Under the pieces are notes generated by a model that did not search any database, was not told the origin of the DNA, and was given only the letters and a program-made list of their open reading frames with translations. From Delphinapterus leucas (Eukaryota; Chordata; Mammalia; Artiodactyla; Monodontidae): DNA of 64,000 bases. A program made the translations under genes and the position numbers. This document shows positions 12,366 to 25,500 of the stretch, piece after piece. Where the stretch lies: NCBI RefSeq assembly GCF_002288925.2, contig NW_022098030.1:9857885-9921884 (forward strand). The letters are read 5' to 3'. Within the stretch, counting starts at the first letter, position 1. Every line of letters starts with the position of its first letter.

Positions 12366-12935
12366 AAATAGAGCATATGGAAATTTCATATATTTATTTA
12401 TATATGTACTATTCATATACATATATGTGTATACACACACACATATATATGGAATGGAATACTACTCAACCGTCAAAAAGAACGACATTTTGCTATTTGC
12501 AACAAAATGGATAGACTTGGTGGGTATTATGCTTAGTGAAATAAGTCAGACAGAGAAAGACATATACTATATGTTATCACTTATATGTAGAATCTAAAAA
12601 ATGAAACAAACTAGTGAATATTTGTTCACTAGTTTATATTTTGTTTAGAATAACAAAAAAGAAACACTCACAGATATAGAAAACAAGCTAATGGTTGTGA
12701 GTGGGGAGAGGGAAGGAAGGAGGAGCAGGATAGGGGTAGGGGATTACTACTATGTATAAAATAAATAAGCTACAAGGATATACAGCACAAGAAATATAGA
12801 CAATATTTTATAAAAACTATAAATGGAGTATAACCTCTAAAAATTGTGAATCACTATGTTGTACACTTGAAACTTATATAATATGTAAACCAACTATATC
12901 TCAATTAAAAAAAACAAACAAACATGTATTAAAAA
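12366..12935 (+). repeat. Third L1 3' end in tandem arrangement
   Basis: Begins in late ORF2 ('ggaatactactcaaccgtc') and runs to 'gttgtacacttgaaacttat', 'caactatatctcaattaaaa' and a poly-A-like end. A short hairpin (actagtgaatatttgttcactagt) lies at about 12611-12634. Confidence 0.75.
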
Positions 12936-13469
12936 AACGCAGTCAATTTAGCTCATAGCCATCCAGGAAAAAAAGAAACCTCATGCCTCATGACAAAGAC
13001 TTTGGAATAACTATGCATGTTAAAGAGGGTAATAATAATAATTATTATTATGCACAGTAGCTAGAAATGCCAATTAAAGAACAATCAACAGATGCATGTA
13101 GTGTGGGAGGTCTTTTGCATAAGTCTCAGCATTTATACCTATAGATACAGAGCAATCACTGTTAGAAATTAATCTAAAAATGAATATTAATCTTAAAATG
13201 ACAGATTATGTCAGCAAGCAAAATTGCTGTTGTGAAACATACTACTGAGCATAAAGTAATGTTCTTTATCCAGTAATCAAATCCACTTTTAAATGTGGAC
13301 AATTCCTCAAATTTTGAATGGGGACAATAAAAATCCATTTGTAAGTTGTCTGATTAGAATCTAGAACACATTTTTTTCCCCTACAAAATCAATGTCATAA
13401 CTTATAAGTAAGTTCCCACTTCTCTCCCTCTAGGACATTTAAAAAACACAACTATTGCTTTTATATTAT

Positions 13470-13503
13470 GCATTATGTGCCAGGAATTAAGTACTTTACA
13501 TGG
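13470..13503 (-). repeat. MIR 5' piece, split by an insertion
   Basis: 'gtgccaggaattaagtactt' plus 'tacatg' is the reverse MIR segment. Its continuation appears at about 14037, after an inserted block. Confidence 0.5.
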
Positions 13504-14036
13504 AGAACCACAACCATCTGCATCAATGTGACAGAGCTATGGGGTCTAAGAACTGAGACCACCTGCTTCAACATGATTTATTTGTTTTTTGCAAGAAAAC
13601 TTTCCCCAGGAAAGATAAGACTGTAAACCAATAAATAACTTCATTGTTTGTTTCAGGAAATTCCCATATATTAATTTATCTCAGACAAACAATCTGCTTT
13701 CCTTGGCAGAGAGTTCACTTATTAAGCAACAGTTTACTTATCAAGACTTGGTTCAAGGCCCTCACCTTGCTATAGATACTAACCATAAAACTTACGTCAT
13801 GAAATTTCCCCAATCCCAGTCTGTTCTCCACCTTAAAAAAGCTGCCTTAAGCTCCTTGAGCCCAGACTTCCAAATCTTATAAATATCCTTTCTTGACTTC
13901 CTCCTTCAGAGACAGTCAAGACGGTCAAGGGGAAGTCCTCTATTGCTGAAGAGAATTCTAATAAATTTAGTTTTGCTTGATTAACAGGGTGGCTGGAGAT
14001 ATTTTGGGGGAGTTGAATAACATATATTTAGTCCGT
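13504..14036 (+). mobile_element. Candidate solo LTR
   Basis: A ~530-bp block interrupts a MIR. Its layout is LTR-like: a TATA-like 'cttataaatatcc' near 13876 and, about 80 bases on, 'attctaataaatttag' (AATAAA) followed by a short 3' portion. Exact ends, TSD and family were not resolved, and no internal retroviral coding sequence is present. Confidence 0.45.
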
Positions 14037-14210
14037 CAATCCTCTTAATAACCTTATGAGTAAATTCTATTCTTACATTATTTTTTACAGATGAGAAAAC
14101 TGAGGTACACCGAATAGTTAAGTGACTTAGGCAAGGACACAAAACAACTTAAGTCACATGAATCTAAACTACAGTACTAATATTACTGAGTCCTTCTTCC
14201 CCCTAAGTCT
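14037..14210 (-). repeat. MIR continuation
   Basis: 'aatcctcttaataacctta', 'acagatgagaaaactgaggt' and 'agttaagtgacttaggcaag' are the conserved reverse MIR core. Confidence 0.65.
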
Positions 14211-14279
14211 ATTGATTTGGAGATACTCTAAAGAATCCTATGCCCTGATCCTCTCAGCCCTGTTCAGTAATTATAGTTC

Positions 14280-14430
14280 TAATTACTGTAATTAGTAATT
14301 TTATTGTCTTCTTCACTGAACTCTGAGGACAGGGACATGTCTTGTTTGCCTCCATACTGCCAGTGCCTACCTAGCATAATCTCTGACACATGGTAGGCAT
14401 TCAATAAATGTTTATAAAATAAATATTAAA
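14280..14430 (+). repeat. L2 3' end
   Basis: 'ctctgaggacagggacatgt', 'agtgcctacctagcataatc' and 'ggtaggcattcaataaatgt' are the L2 3' terminus. Confidence 0.7.
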
Positions 14431-14699
14431 TAAAACCCTACTTTACAAATGAGGCTCTGAGATATTAAGAGTCTTGCTTTAACTCACCCAGAAGGTAATT
14501 GTCAGAATTGGTGCTCCTGCTAATGCACCACTCTTTCATTCAACTTGTAAACGAGTTCTCAAAGAGCGGTTTTTATGAGATGAGTCTACAAACAGTGCAA
14601 CAGGGATTCACATGTATAAAGTCCTACCAAAATATTGTATTTCTTTGCTTTCTGCTGAAATGTTATCATCTCAGTGTGACCGTACAGATCATCTCATGT

Positions 14700-16340
14700 T
14701 GATTAGATGCTGGAATCTCACATTTGTCTCTGATTAATAAAAAATGGAAAGCTCTAATTGGTAAATGCAATTTCTGACAATGTTTTGAAACACTAGGAAG
14801 TAACTACATACTTTCCTTGGTATTAAAACATTTGTAATTCACTTCTCTTTACCCATATAAGTAGAGCTTTACCTATATAAGGTTCTTTTTTTTTTCTTTA
14901 TTATAAGGAGAAATGAATGTTATATAAATATTTGGGCATCAGAAAAAAAGTTTAAAATTTTACATAGAAGTTAAAATTATGAAAGGAAAGAAGGTAGGCT
15001 TGGAACGGTTTTCTGCTCCTGAGTTAGATACTCATATAGCAAACAATATAAGGAAATAAAATAGAATAAAATAAGCAACCTAAAGAGACGCATCAACCAA
15101 ATGCAAATGTGTGAACCCTGTTTTGATTCTGAATTGAACCAACTGATATAAAAGACATTTTGAGCCAATCACGGAAATGTGAATGAGGATAAGTAATAGA
15201 TTATTATGGAAAGAAATCCTTAACTTAGAAATATATATTTACGTATTTATGTGAAATAACAAACTGCTTGAGATTTACTTTAAAATTCTCCAGGGAAGGT
15301 GAGTATGGGTGGCAAATGTGTGTCTGTGTGCACTTTCATGTGTGTCCTGATGAAACGAGATTGGTAAAATGTTTATAATTACTGAAGTGTGTGATGAGTA
15401 CATGGGGATTTATTATACTCTACTCTCCACTTCTGGACATGTTTAAAGTTTTCAGCATAAAAAACTTAAAAAATGGCTAATTTTCCCAGTGTTGTACTAG
15501 GTATACAAAGCACCTGATCATTCACACATATACTGGCTACAAACTCAGTATCACAACCCAAAGCAAAAAATTATTCTCATCTGTGTATAGACTCTAAAAT
15601 TTAAGAAAGCAGTTACTTCTTCTTCTGGGAGAATTTTATGCAGTCTCTAGCTGATAATCAAGGAAGCTTTTTCCCAGTTGTCCATCTCTTCTGTGTGTAT
15701 TAGAAACCTCAAGTTTTCTGCTAATGAAAGAACTCTGTACCATACTGGGCAGAGTGTGGGTCTTCTCTTATTCACTCCTGCTTCTCCTAGATTGGTTTTT
15801 TACAGAGTACCAGATGATTCATAAACTGACAACCCATCCTTTATTTTAGTAAGATAAATAGCCCCAAGAATCCTTAAAGTGAATATCTCAATTATAAGAC
15901 ACATATTCCTTTAAGGACACAGAATATTTCCTTATGTAATTTAGATTAAAACACAGTATAAAATATGCTTTATATTAAGCACTTTTTATGTCTGGCCTGC
16001 TTCCTGGGTATTTATTTAAGCATGACTTTTTCTCTCCTGATAACATGAAAAATCCTTCCAAAATGTGAAAGAAAATGCTAATGATCTTCAGGACCAACTA
16101 GTTGTACTGTATCTATACCTATACCTTTCATCTGATTTTAAGTTGGTAAAAAGTCAAAATGTGATATGCAGCAAATAGCAAGGGTCTCAAATACTGAACA
16201 GGAAACAAGGCTCAGATTACAATGTCCTATAGACGTACTAACTCAGAAATGTAGGTCAAATCCTTTTATAATATTTTCATGAGTTCTTGATTTTTTTAAA
16301 ATTAATGTATGCTTTGACAATGGAAAATGGATTAAGGCAT
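14700..16340. other. Downstream flank of METTL25; old L1 3' piece at about 15280-15476
   Basis: Mostly unassigned. An L1-type 3' end ('gatgagtacatggggattta', 'tctggacatgtttaaag', 'cataaaaaacttaaaaaa') lies at about 15360-15476. No gene seen. Confidence 0.45.
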
Positions 16341-16358
16341 TCTGTTGTTAGCTATTGT

Positions 16359-16487
16359 TTTATTGCCTATTTAAAATATATAGCAATTTTTTCAAATATT
16401 TATGTAACATGGCATTAATGTTTAGAAAAGCAAAATTAGCAATTGATTCCACAAACAGATACATCTAATACCTTGCTTCAATTGAAA
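16359..16487 (-). promoter_or_regulatory. METTL25: Probable METTL25 3' UTR start and AATAAA polyadenylation signal
   Basis: The first AATAAA on the minus strand after the stop codon is at 16364-16359, about 125 nt downstream. Cleavage would fall near 16340. The signal is canonical, but the downstream region is not strongly GT-rich and other signals exist further on (for example near 16010), so the true 3' end is uncertain. Confidence 0.35.
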
Positions 16488-16580
16488 TCACTGCTGCTTC
16501 TTCAGTGCAATAATGGCATAACATCTGGGAGATTTCACAGGATCAAACAACTTCACAAGTGCAGACCACGCAATATCATC
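16488..16580 (-). CDS. METTL25: METTL25 terminal coding exon with stop
   Basis: The last coding exon follows the acceptor ACCAATTTGCAG. It encodes [20 protein letters not shown], then [10 protein letters not shown], and a TGA stop at 16490-16488. The final residues match the METTL25 C-terminus as I know it. The 3' UTR continues to lower coordinates. Confidence 0.93.
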   Translation of the reverse strand, partial: DDIAWSALVKLFDPVKSPRCYAIIALKKQQ

Positions 16581-19500
16581 CTGCAAATTGGTAAGTGATT
16601 TAAATAGGCAACTACTTGTTGAAGATAAAAATGAGAGATGTTAGACTACATACTGGAATATAAAAACTACATGAAAAACAAACTATATAAAAGAAAATTA
16701 TTCTTTGTTGAATAAAATTAACACTTAGAAATTCACCTTCGGGAATTTATGTTGAGGAAATAAAGATATGCATAGAGAGTGAACCACAAGGCTACTCCTT
16801 GCTGCAATTGTGAAAAACTGGAAGTGGCTAGAGACAACTGGGTATTACTTAAATAAATTATATGATGAAACATTATTCAGCTTCTGTAGTACATTTAATG
16901 AGATGGAAAAATTCTAAATAAAACAAATGAAACAAATTAGATGCAAAACTGCATTTACAATTTATTCCAATTTTAAAGTAGAAATAATATGCTCATACAT
17001 ATACATGCAACAAACATATATTAGAAGCTCTAAAAAACATATCAATAATTTAATAGCTAATGCTGAAAGGTGAGATAATCATTACTTTTAATTTTTTTTA
17101 TATTCTTCATTTTAAATTCTCTAACATAAGTGTGTATTACTTTTATAATAGTAAAATATTATTTAAAATATTAACAAAATGAACAATTATATGATTTCTA
17201 TCACTTCGTTACCAATCTGTTAAACTTGGTGCATACTGTTTTGCCTACCTATTTTATTTAGGTCACTGGAAATTGTTTTAAAAGGGAAATGATGAGTACC
17301 TAGTAAAATAAGGCTGATTCTGTGAACTAACAAGTTGAGAACCAAAAGATTCCAGTGATTTTGAATTAGTTAGTAGCTTAGGAAAGTACATAATTATGTA
17401 AATATTTAAAAATTGCCTTTCTCCATAAAAATACCAATTATTAAAATCCATCTGTTCCAAGCAGTTTGCTGAAAAGAAATAAAGCTCTCCATATGATAAA
17501 ACAAAATTATTAAAATAAAGAGTTTATACTGGAAACAAGGCTGAATCCACAAATGGGCTTAATTTTAAAGAGCTCAAAAACATTATTTTGATCATAGAGT
17601 AGAATCTGAAAAACACATTTTTCCCAAAGATAACAAAAAATCATATTTTTTGGTCATTCAACAAAGATAAAACAAATAAGACTGAAAAAAACAGAAGCAA
17701 TTATCACTGATGAGAAGGAAATTTCTAAACTGCAGAGTGCATATGTCCAAAAATTCAAAAGTGAATTAAAAGGTGATTCTTATAAAATGAAGCATAAAAA
17801 TGATATCTTTTACATCTTGCCTTTATTAATTTTAGCTACACAATATGTCATATATGATGGTTTGTGTGCATCGTCTACTGTATAGTAATTACCATAAAAT
17901 TAAAAGAATGTAAACTTTATTATAGTAGCTTTGCTGGAAACATCTGTTGTACATATGTTTTTGTTTCAAAAGAGATGGAAAGAATATTTAGACTTGGAAA
18001 ATATAATGAGAAAAATTATCTTACTAGTTTTATGTGAAAGAATGTTATCCTAGTTATAAGCAGATCCATATTACTGGGTTTAATAAATATATTTGTTATG
18101 CATTTAAAATTAACATAATTTACCTGCTCTTTCAGGTAGCAAAGTCGATCCAGAAGAATCAGTGTCTCTATGCAAGGAGCCAGAACAACTTTCAACTAAA
18201 AGAAAGTATAAGATAGGACGGTGGTACTTTAAAACAAACAAAAATACTAGCTTAACACTTGTTTAAGAAAATGTATCTACAGAAACTCATATAAGGCCAA
18301 ATCTCCAATACTCATTGTACATCTTCAGAAAATAAATACTTCAGAGATCAAAAGTTTTTCTTTAATAGTAAAAGGAAAAGAATGTCCTTTGAGTGACTTT
18401 GGGATAGAATCCAAAAGCAATCATACATATGTGATAGAAAGCTTTTAAAGGGGTACTAAGAATGAAATTCATTAAAAGGAATGCTTGTGAAATAACTGCA
18501 TTGAGACCAATATGTGTTCAAAGAACTCTAAAACTTCTTTCCATGCATTTATAATACACTTTAAGAGAAATCTACCATGTGTTCTCTTTATTGCATTACT
18601 GACACCTAATATAGTTCTAAAATAGGAAATGATCCAAAACGGTTTTTCTACATTAAGAGAAAAACAACACAGATTGGTTGGCCCCATAAAAAAATTTAAT
18701 AGGATCCTACTCAAGTCTAGCAACATATTCAATTTAATATGTTTAATTCTGAGATTTACCATATTAAAAGCCTCCAGCTCATTCATTCTAGGCTTGTACT
18801 TCTCGTAGTAGTCCATTATAATTCTTTCTGGCAGCTTCAAGATAAAATAACAATAATAAATTTAATAACAGTTAAAAATATTTTTTTCTAATCAAACATA
18901 CCCTAAAGTAAAACAAACATAACAATTTAAAACAACCTTAGGTGTCTGAAGAGCTCTAAGGATATCCATGAAACAAGTCAATATAACTAAATTCTTTCAT
19001 TTAAATCTTCTGTACCAATATAGGTTATTCAGTATATCCTAAGTAAAATCACTAATAACAGCCTATTAACTTTGTTTGATTTCAACAAGTAGTGATGAAA
19101 TACATACTTTCACTTGTTTCTATGCTTGGGGTGCACAGTAGGTAGGAGCTCAATAAACAGTTCTTGAACAAAATTAAAATTTAAACAATATATCTAAAAC
19201 TATATATCCTAAAGAATAACTCAAAGGCAAAAGGAATACAGTAAGGACATATATTCATATTTAAGGTAATTTCTTCTAACATCCACTTAACAAATTCATC
19301 AACAAGCATTGCTGTTTTTTTTCTCTAAAACATAAGACACCCATAGTACACTGAACCTTTGTGGTTAGTAGGCCACTTTCTAGATCATTTACATGTTTCT
19401 GTTCCCACCAGTTGAGCTTTATGCCTACTGAATTAATTGTATTTGTTCTAAAACTTGTTATTCCAGTTATATTATAATATGACATGAATAAATATTACAA

Positions 19501-22500
19501 AACCAATGAGATACAAATACAAAAGGCAAAGCTGTTTCTCTATAAGTTGAATGCCTCTGTGAAAGGCCTGATAAAGCAGCGTCACCAGAAGAAATTGCTG
19601 TCAAATTATATGTGGTCAAAACAAATGAAAGACTGAATAAAAAGAGTCCAAAATCTGAAAGGATTTGTATTCAGATTTCCTTGAAAATATCTAAATATTT
19701 TTTCAAAGCCCCTATTCTTTTTCTATTACATGAAATTTCTTTTGAATTCAAAAAATACAAAAGGGTAGGTAACAGTGACAAGTAAAGCTTCGTCTCATCC
19801 AATTTCTAGTGTAGCTTTCCAGAAAAGATCTCCCCTTTGGTATAGAACCCAAGCAGATTATGGCCTTCTCTCCAACCCTTTTTAAAATTTTGCCCATCTT
19901 TGAATCAAATGAGTACCTCCTGGACCAAATTTTTGCAGTAGAGTATATTGGACTAGATCTAGGTCTGCACTTCAAGCCAGCAAAAACTCTCCTCTCAAAA
20001 AAATTGTGTATGAATTATAGCCTTTAGTCTTCACTTCTGTCCTGTCATGTGAGATCAGCAGTTACAGGACAACTCAGAACTCACAATCTTTTTTCAATCC
20101 TGCCTCATCAGCATACTGCTTCCTACAAACATGGCTTTTCAATGTGACTCCTTGGGTTCTCCAATATTCTGTCTCCCCTTTATGCCAAACCGAGAAGCAC
20201 CACCCTGGTCATCAACTGCATTTGTTCCAAACTAGGAATTGTTGATTTTGTTCCTCAGGATATGCTACTTTAAAGAACTATATTATTGGTTTTGTTGGTG
20301 ATCTGTAGCCCTGGGCAATTTCTCTTGGCATCTTTCTGCATCCTTCTTTATCTTCACTGCACTTCATAATGTACATGGTTTGAGATTTAATATGCTTTTT
20401 GATTTTGTCAAAAAGGAATTTGTGTTTCTATTTCTCTTTTTATTTGTTGCTTTTGTGTAATTTTGAAGAGAAAAGGTGAGAACATCACCTTTACTTTTCT
20501 ATTAAAAAAAAAAAGTGGAAGTCTTTTGCTTTACTTTGAGTAATCCAAAGCTGGATACTGTAAACTATGCATTACAGGTATGTTTGATGGACAGACGTTA
20601 AGGTAGAAATCCAACTAGTAAAACCATATGCAAAGCTGTGTGCAAAAAACAAAACAAAATAAATGGCCTTGTTCTTACACCAAAAGTTTGGTGGATATAA
20701 TTATATTAATATGTGTCTCATAAGATTAGATCAGAGAATCTATGGAAATTTTATGAAGACACTGTTTTTTAATTCTAATATCAATTTGTAACATACGTAT
20801 ATTCATGGTCTTATTTTACAGATGACATAATTGGGTGTTAAATCCAGTAAGAGCCAAGATAGGGCAAGCATCCTAGAGATAAAGGAGGCGTCAGACTTGA
20901 GGAAGTGCCTGAGTGTAGATCATATTTAGGCAAGGACATACATGGGAACTTACAAGATGAAGTGCACATTGAATGGCAGCTGGGAGTTTTGGTCATGAAT
21001 TCCATTGCTCCCTGCTGCCCATTTCCTAGACTCCAGAAAAAGGGATTAATATTAGTTGAGCTGTATAACAGGGCCCTAGCTCAGTGAGCTGTCATTTAGG
21101 TTCAGGGAGATATCCAGTCCTAAAGAGAAACTGGGTGAGAGACAGTGAAGGAGCAGTCATATTGAGGAGCTTTAGGTTTTCTCCCTCACTTTTCTTACAA
21201 TTTTTTTGACATTTAAACTCCAATACAGCTGTGTTAGATCAGTGGTCCCCAACCTTTTTGGACCGGTTTCAGGGAAGGCAATTTTTCCACGGATGTGGAG
21301 GGGGGTTGGTGGGGGGTGGATGGTTCAGGCGGTAATGGGAGCGATGGGTTAGGTGGTAATGTGAGTGATGGGGAGCGGCAGATGAAGCTTCGCTTGCTCG
21401 TCCGCCGCTCACCTCCTGCTGTGCGGCCCAGTTCCTAACAGGCTGCAGACCTATACTGGTCCTCAGCTCGAGGGTTGGGGACCCCTGTGTTAGTATATGT
21501 CCTATGATTCAATACACTTCAAATGCTTGATCAACTTCATTCTGTCTGCAAGTTTCAAGAATCAAAGTTCTGGATATAAGCATCTCTTCATTAAATGCTT
21601 CAGTAAGATTCATCATTCCTTGAGTTTCTTCTGCCTTTATTTCAAACCTCAATTCTTCAATCTGCTTTAGAAGTACATTTATTTTGTCTATTGGCAAGCA
21701 CAGAGTTTTCTCTTTATTCTTCCTTGTAGTCTTATTTGTCTGATGAACGCTAGTTTTAGAAAAATGCTAAGCATTCTTCTTGAGCTCAATGTCTGTTAAT
21801 AAGTTATATGGATATGACAAAAACGGAGCACTGGCTCTACAGTTAGACAGACTGCATTGGAATCCTTCCTCCCCAATTTCCTAGACTTGGACTTTAAGAA
21901 ATCCACTTAACCTATGTCTCAATTTCCTTACCTATAAAATGAGGATAACTATTCATTTCATAAAGTCATCCTTAGCATTCAGTGAGATAATATAAACAAA
22001 GCTTTTAGCACAATGTTTGGCACAAAGCAAAGGTTCAATAAACATTAGCTTTGCTCACATTATTTTTAAAAAATAAACATAATTTAGAAGTTTTACATTT
22101 AAAGATATTTTGAAGATAACAGAGTTTAGATATACCCTATATCCAGTTTCCCCTATTATTAACACCTTACAATACAGTTATTTGTTATAGTAAATGAACC
22201 AATAATGATATATTACTATTAGCTAAAGTTTACATTTCATTCGGATTTTCTCACTTTTTACCTAATGTCTTTTTTCAGTTCAAGGATCCCATCCAGTTTA
22301 CTACATTGTATCTAGTTCTATTGGTTGTGACAGTTTTTCAGACTCGCCTTTTAGTTTTTTTTCTTTTTTCTTTTTATTGGAGTATAGTTGACTCACAAGA
22401 CTTGCCTTGTTTTTGATGACCTTGACAGTATTGAGGAGTACGAGTCAAGCATTGTGTAGGATGTTCCTTCACTGGGATTTGTCAGATGTTTTCCTCATAA

Positions 22501-25500
22501 TTAGACTGGGGCTATGGGTTTTGAGAGGAAGACTACAGAATTAAGTATGATATTCCTCACATCATATTAAGGGTACATACTATCCATATGATTTATCACT
22601 GTAGATATTGACCTTGAGTACTTGGCTGAGATAGTATTTGTCAGGTTTCTTCACTGTAATGTTCCTCCTTTTCCCCTTTCTACATTGTATGCTTTGGAAG
22701 AAAGTCACAACTTGCAGCCCACACTTAAGGAGTGAGGAGTTATGCTTAAGGAGTGAGGGTGCAATATCCAAATAAATTATTTAGAATTCTTTTCCATGGA
22801 AGATTTTTCTCTTCTCTTCCATTTATTTATTAAAATCATCTTTTTATAGATCTATATAAGGGGGTCCAGGTACACAAAGGTGGACCAGACTTCAACTTCA
22901 TGGGGAATGGGTCGTATGATTGGATGAGAGATACATAGTCGTTCAGAGATTCTCCCCACACGCTACCTGATCAGAAGATAGGTTAGCAATTGACCTTATT
23001 TTCACCAGTAGATGGTAGGACTGAGGCTGCTGATATACCCTTGGCTAGAACTCAAGGTAGGTGGATGTGGTACCAAATTGAGAATGCAAAGGAAAACTTC
23101 TTAAAGGAAATTAAAAGTGCTACTCCAGTGAACATATGAATGATATGAAAACAAAAGTCTTATTGCTGATACTGAGAAAGTTGTAGTGGTCTGGATAGAA
23201 GATCAAACCAGCCACAACACTCCCTTAAGCCAAAGTCTAATCCAGAGCAGGGCCCTAACTTTCTTCAATTCTATGAAGGCTGGGAGAGGTGAGGAAGCTG
23301 CAGAAGAAATTTGAAGCTAGCAGAGGTGGGTTCATGATGTTTAAGGAAAGAACCTGTCTCTGTAACATAAGAGTGCAAGGTGAAGCAGCAAGTACTGATG
23401 TAGAAGCTATAGTAAGTTATCCAGAAGATCTAGTTAAGATAATTAAAGAAGGTGGCTACATTAAACAACAGATTTTCAATGTAGATGAAACTGCCTTATA
23501 TTGAAAGAAGATGCCATTTAGGACTTTTATAGCTAAAGAGGAGAAGTCAATGCCTGGCTTCAAAGCTTCAAAGAATAGACTGAAATCTCTTTTGTCAGTT
23601 AGGGTCTAATACAGCTGGTGACTTTAGGTTGAAGCTGACCTCATTTACCATTCCAAAAATCCTAGGACCCTTAAGAATTATGCTAAATCTACTCTGCTTG
23701 TGCTCTATAAATAGAACAACAAAGCCTGGATGATAGCACATCTGTTTACAACATGGTTCACTGAATATTTTAAGACTATTGTTGAGACCTACTGCTCAGA
23801 AAAAAAGATTCTTTTCAAAATATTACTGCTCATTGGCAATGCACCTCAACAGCTCTCATGGAGATGCACAATGAGATTAAAATGCTGTTTTTATGCTGCT
23901 AACACAATATCCATTCTGCAGCCCATGGATCAAGCAGTAATTTTGACTTTAAGTCTTATTTAAGAAATACATTTTGTAAGGCTATAGCTGCCATAAACAG
24001 TGATTCATCTGATGGATCTGGGCAAAGTAAATTGAAAACATCCTGGAAAGTATTCACTATTCTAGATGTAAGAACATTCATGATTCATGGGAGGATGTCA
24101 AAATAACAACATTAACAGGAGTTTGGAGGAAGCTGATTCCAACTCTCATAGATGACTTTGAGGGGTTCAAAACTTCAGTGGAGGAAGTAACTGCAGATGT
24201 GGCAGAAACAACAAGAGAACTAGAATTAGAAGTGGAGCCTAAAGATGTGACTGAATTGCTGCAACCTCACGATAAAGCTTTCACAGGTGAGGAGTTGCTT
24301 CTTATGGATGAGCAAAGAAAGTGGTTTCTTGAGATGGGATCTACTCTTGGTGAAGATGCTGTGAAGACTGTTGAGATGACAAAAAAGGATTTAGAATATT
24401 ATATAAACTTAGTTTATAAAGTAGCAGCAGAGTTTGAGAGGATTGACTCCAATTTTGAAAGACGTTCTGCTGTGGGTAAAATGCTATCCAACAGCATTGC
24501 CTGCTACAGAGAAAATGTGAAAGGTCAATCTGTGGGTCAAACTTCATGGTTGCCGTATTTTAAGGAATTGCCACCCCAGCCTTCAGCAGCCACCACCCTG
24601 CTCAGTCAGCACCACCTACATCGAGGCAAGAGTCTGCACCAGCAAAAAGACTAGGACTTGCTGAAGGCTCAGATGATGGTCAGCAGTTTTCAGCAATAAA
24701 GTATTTTTATTTATTTATTTTTTGAATTTTTGAATTTTATTTTTTTATACAGCAGGTTCTTATTAGTTATCTATTTTATACATACTAGTGTATACATGTC
24801 AATCCCAATCTCCCAATTCATCCCACCACCACCCCCGCCACTTTCCCCCCTTAGTGCCCATACGTTTGTTCTCTACATCTGTGTCTCTATTTCTGCCCTG
24901 CAAACCAGTTCATCTGTACCATTTTCTAGGTTCCACATATATGCGTTAATATACGATATTTGTTTTTCTCTTTCTGACTTACTTCACTCTGTACGACAGT
25001 CTCTAGATTCATCCACGTCTCTACAAATGACCCAATTTCATTCCTTTTTATGGCTGAGTAATAGTCCATTGTATATATGTACCACATCTTCTTTATCCAT
25101 TCGTCTGTTGGTGGACACTTAGATTGCTTCCATGTCCTGGCTATTGTAAATAGTGCTGCAGTGAACATTGGGGTGCATGTGTCTTTTTGAATTATGGTTT
25201 TCTCTGGGTATATGCCCAGTAGTGGGATTGCTGGGTCATATGGTAATTCTATTTTTAGTTTTTTAAGGACCCTCCATACTGTTCTCCATAGTGGCTGTAT
25301 CAATTTACATTCTCACCAACAGTGCAAGAGGGTAGCAATAAAATATTTTTTATTAAGGCATGTATATTATATTTTTAGACATAATGCTATTGCACACATA
25401 ATAGACTAAAGTACAGTGTAAACATAATTTCTATCTGCACTGGGAAACCAAAAAATTCACGTGACTTGCTTTATTACGATATTTACTTTATTGTGGTGCT

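Noticed and set aside
18472..18759. Continuation of the 122-codon minus-strand frame
   Set aside because: Only 18760-18834 is METTL25 exon. The rest follows a GT donor and is intron.
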